Below are positions 1 through 6,683 of a stretch of 46,742 bases of DNA, piece by piece; the stretch's first letter is position 1; every line of letters starts with the position of its first letter. Below the pieces are notes generated by a model. That model did not search any database. It was not told the DNA's origin and was given only the letters and a program-made list of their open reading frames with translations. The translations under genes were made by a program, and so were the position numbers. Source of the DNA: Planctomycetia bacterium (GTDB lineage Bacteria; Planctomycetota; Planctomycetia; Gemmatales; Gemmataceae); assembly GCA_005799265.1 (NCBI GenBank), contig SYHD01000021.1, positions 1-46,742 of the forward strand, written 5' to 3'.

Positions 1-27
1 CGAACAGACAGTTGCTCGGCGCCCCAT

Positions 28-77
28 CCCCTCACCCCCGGCCCCTCTCCCCTGAGTACAGGGGAGAGGGGAGGCAG
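28..77. repeat. GC-rich hairpin repeat, family B copy 1
   Basis: A CCCTCACCCC-type leader is followed by a perfect 12-bp inverted repeat (42-53 with 60-71, loop GAGTAC). The same text recurs at 6388-6528 and, degenerated, at 20644-20690 and 41517-41560. It lies directly upstream of the first gene and could act as a terminator for an upstream gene outside the window. Confidence 0.85.
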
Positions 78-110
78 CACTAGACCGCAAGCGGCAGAAG
101 TTGATAAGTC

Positions 111-1274
111 ATGAACACAACCGAGGAACTCAGACTCCAGGCTTCGCCGAGCGTGGTCGATATCAACCTGATCGCCCCGATGGACCGCCGCGCCGATGTC
201 GAACTCAAACAGACCAAGGTCGCGACTCTCTTACAGGAAACGGGCTGCGACGGCCTCTTGGTCATGCAGCCGGAGAACTTCGCCTGGCTCACCGGCGGCG
301 GCATGCCGCGCGGCATTCTCGATCCCGATACGACGCCCGCCGTGTATTTCACCGCCGACGCGCGCTGGCTTTTGTGCAGCAACGTCGATACGCAACGGCT
401 CTTCGACGAGGAGATCGACGGGCTAGGCTTTCAGGTCAAGGAATGGCCCTGGCACCTGGAACGCGCGGCGCTGCTCGCCGATCTCTGCCAGGGACGGAAT
501 GTCGCCAGCGATACGCCTTGCGCAGCGTGCAAGGTCGTCGCCCCCGAATTGCGTCAGTTGCGGCGCTCGCTGAGCGATTACGAGATCGCCTGCTATCGGA
601 CGCTCGGACAGACCTTGAGCCACGCTCTCGAAGCGACCGGGCGCACGCTGAGCGTCGGCGACACCGAACGCGAAGTCGCTGGGCAGGTTACGCATCGCTT
701 GCTGCATCGCGGCGTACAGCCGTTGGTCGTCTCGGTGTCGGCGGATAGTCGCGGGCGGGTTTATCGTCAGGCGGCGTTCACGTCCACGCAGGTGCAGCAC
801 ACGTGCGTGATGACGGTAGCCGCCCGCAAGTACGGGCTGTGCGCGCGTGCCAGTCGGGCGGTATCCTTCGGTCAAGCGGACGTGAATTTCCGGCGCGACC
901 ACGACGCCGCGTGCAAGATCAGCGCGACCTACGTGGCCGGCAGCTGGCCCGACTCCATTCCCCGACAGATCCTGATGACGGGCCAGCGCATCTTTCAACT
1001 GACCGGCGTCGAGCATGAATTCTTCCTGGCGCCGCAGGGGCATCTGACGGGGTACGCGCCGGTCGAGGGGAATCTGCTGTTGAGCGACGAGCAGCTTTTG
1101 CAGCCGCGCTGGGCGCTGACCTGGTGCGTCGCCGTCGGGGCCGCTGTAAGCTGCGACACGTTCCTCATTACTGAAGATGGCCCGCGCGCCATCACCGCCG
1201 CCGAGAATTGGCCGCTCAAACGTATCCGCATCCAGGGCGCCGAATTCGTGCGGCCCGATGTGCTCGTACGCTGA
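111..1274 (+). CDS. M24 peptidase-like protein, probably without metal site
   Basis: 387 aa. An N-terminal creatinase-like region (about residues 30-150, with the text LLVMQPENFAWLTGGG) is followed by a region resembling the pita-bread fold of M24 aminopeptidases (about 160-380). M24 enzymes bind two metals through an Asp, Asp, His, Glu, Glu set. I cannot find that set: the usual Asp-containing strand and the HGxGHG segment are replaced by unrelated text, and the C-terminal Glu ligands are not apparent. The protein is therefore more likely a binding or structural relative than an active peptidase. The ATG at 111 has no strong ribosome-binding site. The next gene follows after 67 bp on the same strand, so co-transcription is possible. 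Confidence 0.6.
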   Translation: MNTTEELRLQASPSVVDINLIAPMDRRADVELKQTKVATLLQETGCDGLLVMQPENFAWLTGGGMPRGILDPDTTPAVYFTADARWLLCSNVDTQRLFDEEIDGLGFQVKEWPWHLERAALLADLCQGRNVASDTPCAACKVVAPELRQLRRSLSDYEIACYRTLGQTLSHALEATGRTLSVGDTEREVAGQVTHRLLHRGVQPLVVSVSADSRGRVYRQAAFTSTQVQHTCVMTVAARKYGLCARASRAVSFGQADVNFRRDHDAACKISATYVAGSWPDSIPRQILMTGQRIFQLTGVEHEFFLAPQGHLTGYAPVEGNLLLSDEQLLQPRWALTWCVAVGAAVSCDTFLITEDGPRAITAAENWPLKRIRIQGAEFVRPDVLVR

Positions 1275-1341
1275 ATCCGCTCTGTCTCTCGCGCCATGTA
1301 TTGGCTAGGATCGCGACGTGAGTTCTCGCAAGGAGGCTGCC

Positions 1342-1899
1342 ATGCCAACGCTCCGTCCCGCCGTGTTTCTCGATCGCGACGGCACGCTCAACGTCGAACG
1401 ATCCTACATCACCAAGCCCGAAGAATTGCAGCTCTTGCCCGGCGTCGGCGTAGCACTGCGCCGGCTGCGCGCCGCGGGGTTCGTGTGCGTCGTTGTCACC
1501 AATCAATCGGCAATCGACCGCGGCATGATGAGCGAAGCCGACTTGCACCGCATCCACGACGAAATGAACCGCCAGCTCGACCTCGTCGGCGCCGCGCTCG
1601 ACGGGATCTACGCCTGCTCGGCGTGCGTCGATCATCCCGACCGCAAACCCGCGCCGGGCCTGCTGCTGCGCGCGGCCGCGGAATTGAATCTCGATCTGGC
1701 GAATTCGTGGATGATCGGCGATACCGCGCGCGACATCCAGGCAGGCCTCAATGCGGGTTGCCGTGGGTGTGTATTGGTCCGCAGCGGCATTCCCATCGAG
1801 GAAGCCGAACGCGTGCTGACGGGACCGTATTACAGCGCCGATGATTTGCTCGCGGCCGCCGATTTTGTTTTGAGCCAGCAATCACGAGATTCTCGTTAG
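1342..1899 (+). CDS. HAD-IIIA phosphatase, GmhB-like
   Basis: 185 aa, the usual size for D-glycero-D-manno-heptose-1,7-bisphosphate 7-phosphatase and histidinol-phosphatase relatives. HAD motif I is FLDRDGTLN near residue 10, motif II is VVTNQS, a conserved KPAPG follows, and motif IV is MIGDTARDI. The zinc-loop of GmhB (C-x-H...C-x-C) is only partly present as ACSACVDH, so the substrate is uncertain. An earlier GTG at 1318 is open, but AAGGAGG at 1330-1336 sits five bases before the ATG at 1342, which decides the start. The stop codon TAG lies inside the left arm of the palindrome at 1896-1970. Confidence 0.8.
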   Translation: MPTLRPAVFLDRDGTLNVERSYITKPEELQLLPGVGVALRRLRAAGFVCVVVTNQSAIDRGMMSEADLHRIHDEMNRQLDLVGAALDGIYACSACVDHPDRKPAPGLLLRAAAELNLDLANSWMIGDTARDIQAGLNAGCRGCVLVRSGIPIEEAERVLTGPYYSADDLLAAADFVLSQQSRDSR

Positions 1900-1970
1900 C
1901 CGGACGCGCAAGCGACGGACGCGGCATCCGTCGCTTGGACGAAGCTTTCGTCGCTTGCGCGTCCGGCTAA
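1896..1970. repeat. Perfect 22-bp inverted repeat, TAGCC family
   Basis: Arms 1896-1917 and 1949-1970 are perfectly complementary over 22 bp; they begin TTAGCCGGACGCGCAAGCG and the loop is 31 nt. The left arm contains the TAG stop of the forward HAD gene and the right arm contains the TAG stop of the reverse gene. The position between convergent genes fits a bidirectional terminator, but the shared ends with the palindromes around the RAYT gene suggest a mobile origin. Confidence 0.9.
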
Positions 1971-2935
1971 CACGCCTCTGCGTTTCGGATCGCCTGAAAC
2001 AAATGGGGCACGGTCAGGCGATGATCGCCCTGGACGTAATAGCTCGTGCCGCCGTCGGCCACGGTGCGCACAAGGATCGTCTTCCACGGGCGGTAGTAGT
2101 AGCGCGGGTCGCTCTTGGGCGCTTGCGTGCGATGATCTTCGTCGATCTCGAGAAGGTCGAAGACGCCGGTCGTGAAATGACGAATCTCGTTGCCTGTTTG
2201 CCGCGCGACGTTGCGGGCCATCGACAGGGCTTTGAGGTAGACTTCCGGGCCCATGACCGCGGAGCCGAGGCTCAGCAGGACGCCGCCTTCGAGATTGGCG
2301 ACGCTGTGCGTGAATACGAGAAAGTCCTGATAGCTAGTTTGGCCGAGAGCGGCGCCGTCGCAATTGGGGTGTTCGTGGATGATGTCATAACCGACGCCGA
2401 CGTGGACCGTGACGGGCACGCCGAGCCGAGCCGCGGCGGCGAGAATGCTGATGTCCTTGTGCGGGAACGGTCCATCGAGAATGGCGCGGCCGATTGCTTC
2501 ACCCAAGCCCAGGCCGGCGCGTGCGCCCTGAACGATGGCGTCGTTGAGGCGGCCGGTTTCCTGCCAGAGTCCGAATTCGCCGGTCTGGATATAGCGGGCG
2601 ACGCTCTCGGTGGTGGCGCCGATGAGGGCGAGCTCCCAGTCGTGGATCGGTCCGGCGCCGTTCATGGCGAGGTGGGTCAGATCGCCGCGCTGCATCATGT
2701 CGATGAGATAGCGCGAGACGCCCGCGCGCACAACGTGCCCCCCCATCATGGCGATCCGCGCCGCTTTCGCGCGCTTGGCGGCCGCGATGCGTTTTCCCAG
2801 CTCCGGCAGCGCGGTATGCGCGAATACGGGTAGCGGCGCATCGAGCGGCAAGAGCGCCGACAAATCGAGATCATGCTGGCGCTGGGCCAACGGCTTGATG
2901 AAAAGGCGCGAACGATCGAAAGCGGGGTATGGCAT
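1967..2935 (-). CDS. Deoxyhypusine synthase-like protein, function unknown
   Basis: 322 aa. I see a Rossmann-like alpha/beta pattern: ARIAMMGGHVVRAGVSRYL near residues 60-80, then MNGAGPIHDWELALIG, VTVHVGVGYDIIHEHP and LLSLGSAVMGPEVYLKAL. This layout resembles the NAD-binding deoxyhypusine synthase fold, which some bacteria use for other chemistry; I do not see enough to name a reaction. The open frame extends upstream to 3022, but that extension runs through a palindromic repeat, so the ATG at 2935 is preferred. It is convergent with the HAD gene and lies downstream of the probable selenoprotein on the same strand. The stop codon is inside a palindrome arm. Confidence 0.6.
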   Translation of the reverse strand: MPYPAFDRSRLFIKPLAQRQHDLDLSALLPLDAPLPVFAHTALPELGKRIAAAKRAKAARIAMMGGHVVRAGVSRYLIDMMQRGDLTHLAMNGAGPIHDWELALIGATTESVARYIQTGEFGLWQETGRLNDAIVQGARAGLGLGEAIGRAILDGPFPHKDISILAAAARLGVPVTVHVGVGYDIIHEHPNCDGAALGQTSYQDFLVFTHSVANLEGGVLLSLGSAVMGPEVYLKALSMARNVARQTGNEIRHFTTGVFDLLEIDEDHRTQAPKSDPRYYYRPWKTILVRTVADGGTSYYVQGDHRLTVPHLFQAIRNAEAC

Positions 2936-2970
2936 GGATGGATCGCAAAATTGCGGCTCTGCGCTACAAG

Positions 2971-3020
2971 GTGGCACGACGCTCCGCGTCGTGAGCTTGC
3001 GACGCGGAGCGTCGCACCAC
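2971..3020. repeat. Inverted repeat, 20-bp arms
   Basis: Arms 2971-2990 and 3001-3020 pair at 18 of 20 positions (left arm GTGGCACGACGCTCCGCGTC). The 10-nt loop contains GAGCTTGC, a core also found in other palindromes of this window. It lies between two same-strand reverse genes. Confidence 0.85.
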
Positions 3021-3069
3021 ATTGGAACTTGGCCACGTCATGGGTAGTGACAGCGTTTGAAGTTCCGAC

Positions 3070-4314
3070 TCAACGGTCCGCGCGAAAATAATTGCCCCCT
3101 TCGCGCGCCGCCTGCGGCGGAACCCGATCCGCAGCGCGCTCCGGGTTCGCCAACTCCAGGGCGACGCCGAGCGGGTTGCGGCCCGGACGCGCGCCGCCCG
3201 TGTACGGCCCGGCGCCCCAGTGATCGCCGAGCGCGACCACGTCGAAGCGCGTCAGGGCGCGCGTCGCCGGATTATAGATAATGTCACCTATCAGTGAAAC
3301 ATCATATCCGCGCTGGGCGGCCTTCGCGTCGGCGTCGGTTGACAAGAGGAACGCCCCCGTCAACCGGACGCGCACGGCGCTGTCATTCACGGCTTCGACT
3401 TTCAGCGCCACGTTGGCCGTCCGCACCTGTGCCCTCGTCCACATCGGCGGTTCGCCGCGCGTGTTGTCGAGCAGATGAAAACGCGCCAGCCGATACGTCG
3501 CCGCCGCCGGCATCGCAATCTCCTGGCCGACCTTCACGTCCCGCGGCGTCAGCGCCTGCAACTCGTCCGCGGTGAGCCACAGGCGATCGTGAGCCGCGCG
3601 CTGACCGCCGGGGAACTTGCACGTGCCGTGGCAGAAGAAGTCGTCCGTGCGATCGAGAATGCGCGTGGTGACGTTAAGGATCAAGCCTCCCTTGGGCGGC
3701 GTCCGCGCGTAGTTCGCATCGACCTTCTTCACGTCTCCCACATTGAGCACATCTTTGGCACGCTCGCCGGCCGGCAGCTTTTCCCAGGCCTTGAGCGAAT
3801 CCTGCACGAAACGGCGCATGACATCGACATCGTGATGATTGCGATAACCGAGCAGCTTGCCCGAGGCCGTGAAGGCGTAGATCCCTTGCCGCGTCGAACC
3901 TCCCTGCCCTTTGCGCGGCCCCTGATCGGCGACTTTGCGGAAGAAGATGCCTTCGTCGTCGTCGCGGCGGCGTTGATACCAATCATCCGCGGCCACGGGG
4001 ATGAAGTTGTCGTTGATGAGCTGGATGATCTTGGCATCGGCAAAGGTGGACTCACGGCCCACGACGCCGTTGTTTCAGACGCATGAAAGCGGATGACCGT
4101 CCATCTCCCAGAGCAGAATCGGCTTGCCCGCGCGCGCGGCCTGCTGGCGTGCGTCCCACACGCTCGTCAGCCACGGGATTTGCATGAATTTCTCTTCGTC
4201 GGCCTGCGGCTTGATGAGTGTATGCAGCTTGCCGAGCTGCTCGAATTTCAGCGGCTCGGCGGCGTGCGCTGTCGGGACGGAGAGAAGAAGAGACGCGAGC
4301 AAGACAGATCGCAT
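3070..4314 (-). CDS. Probable selenoprotein: exported thioredoxin-fold protein (in-frame TGA)
   Basis: Read through one TGA at 4075-4077, this is a 414-aa protein; stopped there it would be 79 aa. Residues 1-18 are a signal peptide ending in AHA. Residues 43-130 look like a thioredoxin-type fold: KPILLWEMDGHPLSCV, then the TGA, then NNGVVGRESTFADAKIIQL and NFIPVAADDWY. The TGA codon would put selenocysteine at residue 80 in a Cys78-Val79-Sec80 redox motif. The remaining ~280 residues are a conserved-looking extracytoplasmic region I cannot name. Reading frame, codon style and domain logic continue unchanged across the TGA, unlike a decayed pseudogene. The start ATG at 4314 has GAGG seven bases upstream. 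Other explanations are a nonsense mutation or a base error; both are less likely because a second gene at 25233-26456 shows the same arrangement. Confidence 0.75.
4046..4077 (-). promoter_or_regulatory. Recoded TGA and candidate bacterial SECIS element 1
   Basis: On the reverse strand TGA (4077-4075) is followed by AACAAC. A stem GTGG/CCAC (+13 to +16 with +26 to +29) closes a 9-nt loop, GCCGTGAGT. Bacterial SECIS hairpins sit just downstream of the UGA and usually carry an unpaired G early in the apical loop. The stem is short, and a competing stem ACGGC/GCCGT at +5 to +21 is possible, so the exact fold is uncertain. Confidence 0.5.
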
Positions 4315-4451
4315 GTTATAACCTCGGCGTGTTCGGAATGATCTACCGCATTCATGTTATACCAGACTCATGCAAAGGCACAAAGGCGCATAGAGAACAG
4401 GGGACTCCTGCCGCACGCTCGTGTGACCTTGTCTTGCGCCATTGCGTGAGA

Positions 4452-5231
4452 TTAGCTTGGCACCGTCTTGGACTCTGCGGCGACCCAGGTCGGGAGTTCG
4501 CCCATGGTGGTGAAGTAATCCTTGCGCAGCGTGCCGAAGAGGCGATCCCATATCAGTGTGTAGAAGCCGAAATTGCACTCCAGATCCTGATGATGCCGGG
4601 CGTGAAACGTGCTTCCCGCCACGTAACGCAAGATCGGCGTGTGCGCCCACCAACCCGGCAACGGCTCGACGCCGAGATGCCCGACCGTGCCGAACAACAC
4701 GTTCAACACCAGGTAGACCGACATACCCAGCCATGACGCCGGATAGACGATGATGACCACGAGCCACAGCATTCCAAACGACAAGTTTTCGACCGGGTTG
4801 AGAATGAACAGCGTCAATGGCCGCGGGCGATCGTAGCGATGATGGAGCTGGTGCATAATGGCGAACAGCCACGGATGATGGGCGAGCCGATGCAGCACGT
4901 ACATGGCGAAATCCATGATGAGCAAGAGGACGAGAACGTCGAGCCAGGCCCAGACGCCGACATCGGTGCGAAAGGTGATGATGCCGGCCCGCCACAGAAA
5001 CATGCCGAGCAGCGTCGTCACGGTATTGCCGAGGACCGTGCTGATGGTGACGAGCACTTCGAGCCGTTGCAACGGCAGCGCGGGGAGTGCGACGCGCCGG
5101 GCCTCAAAACGCCGCACCGCCCATTGGCCGAGCACCAGGGCCAGAATGAGAATCAGCACGTTCTCCGCGAGCAGGACCAGCGTGGTCTGCCAGAGCGGGG
5201 CGTCGTGGAGCCATTGGATCATGTCTTCCAT
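4452..5231 (-). CDS. Sterol desaturase / fatty acid hydroxylase family membrane protein
   Basis: 259 aa from the ATG at 5231. An in-frame TTG at 5315 would add 28 residues that do not resemble the family. The di-iron histidine clusters of the family are all visible: HRLAHH, HQLHHR and HARHH. At least four hydrophobic segments surround them, for example TTLVLLAENVLILILALVL near the N-terminus and FGMLWLVVIIVYPASWLGM in the middle. Family members use O2 and two irons to hydroxylate or desaturate lipids in the membrane; the substrate here is unknown. It is divergent from the arginase-fold gene, with 311 bp between the two starts. Confidence 0.88.
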   Translation of the reverse strand: MEDMIQWLHDAPLWQTTLVLLAENVLILILALVLGQWAVRRFEARRVALPALPLQRLEVLVTISTVLGNTVTTLLGMFLWRAGIITFRTDVGVWAWLDVLVLLLIMDFAMYVLHRLAHHPWLFAIMHQLHHRYDRPRPLTLFILNPVENLSFGMLWLVVIIVYPASWLGMSVYLVLNVLFGTVGHLGVEPLPGWWAHTPILRYVAGSTFHARHHQDLECNFGFYTLIWDRLFGTLRKDYFTTMGELPTWVAAESKTVPS

Positions 5232-5542
5232 GGGAATCGCCGTCTCCACATCAGCGGCCGCAGCTGCCACGTTCGCAACGGCTTCATCGTAGCTCGCAAT
5301 GCACCGCAGCGACAAGACGAATCGGTCGTCAATCTGGTGGGATGGAAAGGCCGATCAGCCTCTCTCTCCCCTGGTATTCCGGGACGCTAAACAACCGCCG
5401 CTCCAGGTTGGTGGGCGGCACATCGATTTCCGGCAGCAACATGATTTGCGAGTCTCCACGGTGCAGGTTACATTATAACCCTACCCAGCGGAGCTTTTTC
5501 AGCGGTCTCTCAGAGGAGAGGCGAGAGACAGGAGTTTGCATC
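5232..5542. other. Divergent intergenic region, 311 bp
   Basis: It separates the starts of the desaturase-family gene and the arginase-fold gene and must hold both promoters. I see no convincing -35/-10 pair, operator palindrome or small gene. AGGAG at 5530-5534 is the ribosome-binding site of the forward gene. Confidence 0.5.
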
Positions 5543-6358
5543 ATGATGACGCGCGCCATCTTTTTTCCGTTCGATCTCTTCGGCAGCGCCGGCACCAGGA
5601 CCGGCGTCGAGCTGTTGGCCGACGCCTTCCAGGAGATGCTCGCAGACAATAAGCGCGAACGCATCGCCACGCGCGCCCGCGCCTACGCCGACAAGGTTCG
5701 CTTCGAGGAATATACGTTCGAGTCGCTAGCCGACTACAAGGACTGGCGCGGCCAGGCCCGCACGCGCGTTCGCCAGGTGCTGCGGCAAGACGAGTTTCTC
5801 GTCTGGGTCACCGGCAATCACCTCGGCGCGTTGCCGATTTACGATGAATTGCCGCGCGACACGCTGGTCGTACAGCTCGACGCCCATCTCGACATCTACA
5901 ACCTCAGCGATTGCACGAGCGAACTCTCGCACGGCAACTTTCTCTTGCACGCGGACAAGCCGTTGCCGCGCATCGTCAACGTCGGCCATCGCGAGCTGCT
6001 GTTGCGCGCGGAGTACATTCAAAAGCATTACGACGCACATTTCTCCGCGGTTGATCTGGCCCTCGATCGCGTGGCCGTGCTCGGCAAGTTGCGCGAGATG
6101 TGCCAGCCGGTCGAGCGTGTGTTTCTCGATCTCGATTGCGACGTGTTCGATCCCGCCTATGTCCCCGCGACCGCGCAAGCGCGCCCCTGCGGCGTGGACC
6201 CGCTATTCGTGGTGCAGCTCCTGGATGCCGTCGGCGCCGAGCGTCTCGCCGGTTTCGCGATTTCCGAATTCGACCCGGCCCGCGATCGCAATGACCGCTG
6301 CCTGGAGACGCTGATGTGGCTGATGGAGCATGTGCTGCTAACCAAATACGAAAAGTGA
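5543..6358 (+). CDS. Arginase/agmatinase-fold protein (ureohydrolase family)
   Basis: 271 aa from ATG 5543, chosen because AGGAG lies eight bases upstream; the frame is open back to 5342 without coding character. Ureohydrolase metal ligands are recognisable: TGNHLG near residue 93 replaces the usual GGDH, QLDAHLDIYN gives the DAHxD set near 113-117, and LDLDCDVFDP gives the DxDxxDP set. ISEFDPARD replaces the usual EVNP. The family hydrolyses guanidino compounds with two Mn ions. The GNH in place of GGDH keeps the His ligand. The substrate cannot be assigned. Confidence 0.82.
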   Translation: MMTRAIFFPFDLFGSAGTRTGVELLADAFQEMLADNKRERIATRARAYADKVRFEEYTFESLADYKDWRGQARTRVRQVLRQDEFLVWVTGNHLGALPIYDELPRDTLVVQLDAHLDIYNLSDCTSELSHGNFLLHADKPLPRIVNVGHRELLLRAEYIQKHYDAHFSAVDLALDRVAVLGKLREMCQPVERVFLDLDCDVFDPAYVPATAQARPCGVDPLFVVQLLDAVGAERLAGFAISEFDPARDRNDRCLETLMWLMEHVLLTKYEK

Positions 6359-6387
6359 CGGTGACGCGAGGGTCTTGCGTTTTTCGT

Positions 6388-6528
6388 AACCGTTCACCCC
6401 TCTCCCCTGTACTCAGGGGAGAGGGGCTGGGGGTGAGGGGTTGAGGCGTGGCGCAACTGTCCGTTCCTCCCCCTCACCCCCTGGCCCTTCTCCCCCTGAG
6501 TACAGGGGGAGAAGGGAGGTGAACGGTT
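6388..6528. repeat. 141-bp compound palindrome made of two family B repeats
   Basis: The outer arms AACCGTTCACC (6388-6398) and GGTGAACGGTT (6518-6528) are perfect. Inside are two copies of the repeat seen at 28-77, in opposite orientation. Each has its own hairpin: 6397-6426 with 12-bp arms, and about 6487-6514. It occupies almost half of the 325-bp gap 6359-6683; I see nothing else in the gap apart from AAGGGTG just before the next start. Confidence 0.85.
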
Positions 6529-6683
6529 GCCGTTTTTCAACCAGAAACACAGCTGGAATCGCATCAAAAACGCGCGCTCGTTTCAGTAAGATCAATTACG
6601 CTATCAGCCTGAAGCGTTAGCGAAGGAATACTCACTCGGAAAATGCGTCAAACGGAATCTTTGACCAAGTGAAAGGGTGAAAA

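Noticed and set aside
3070..4314. Reading the TGA-interrupted gene as an ordinary pseudogene or sequencing error
   Set aside because: Only one stop, no frameshift, at the redox position, with the same arrangement and downstream bases in a second gene at 25233-26456. Not excluded without the Sec machinery, but less likely.
6413..6595. A 60-codon reverse open frame with Gly/Pro/Glu-rich text
   Set aside because: It is a translation of the family B hairpin repeat; no ribosome-binding site.
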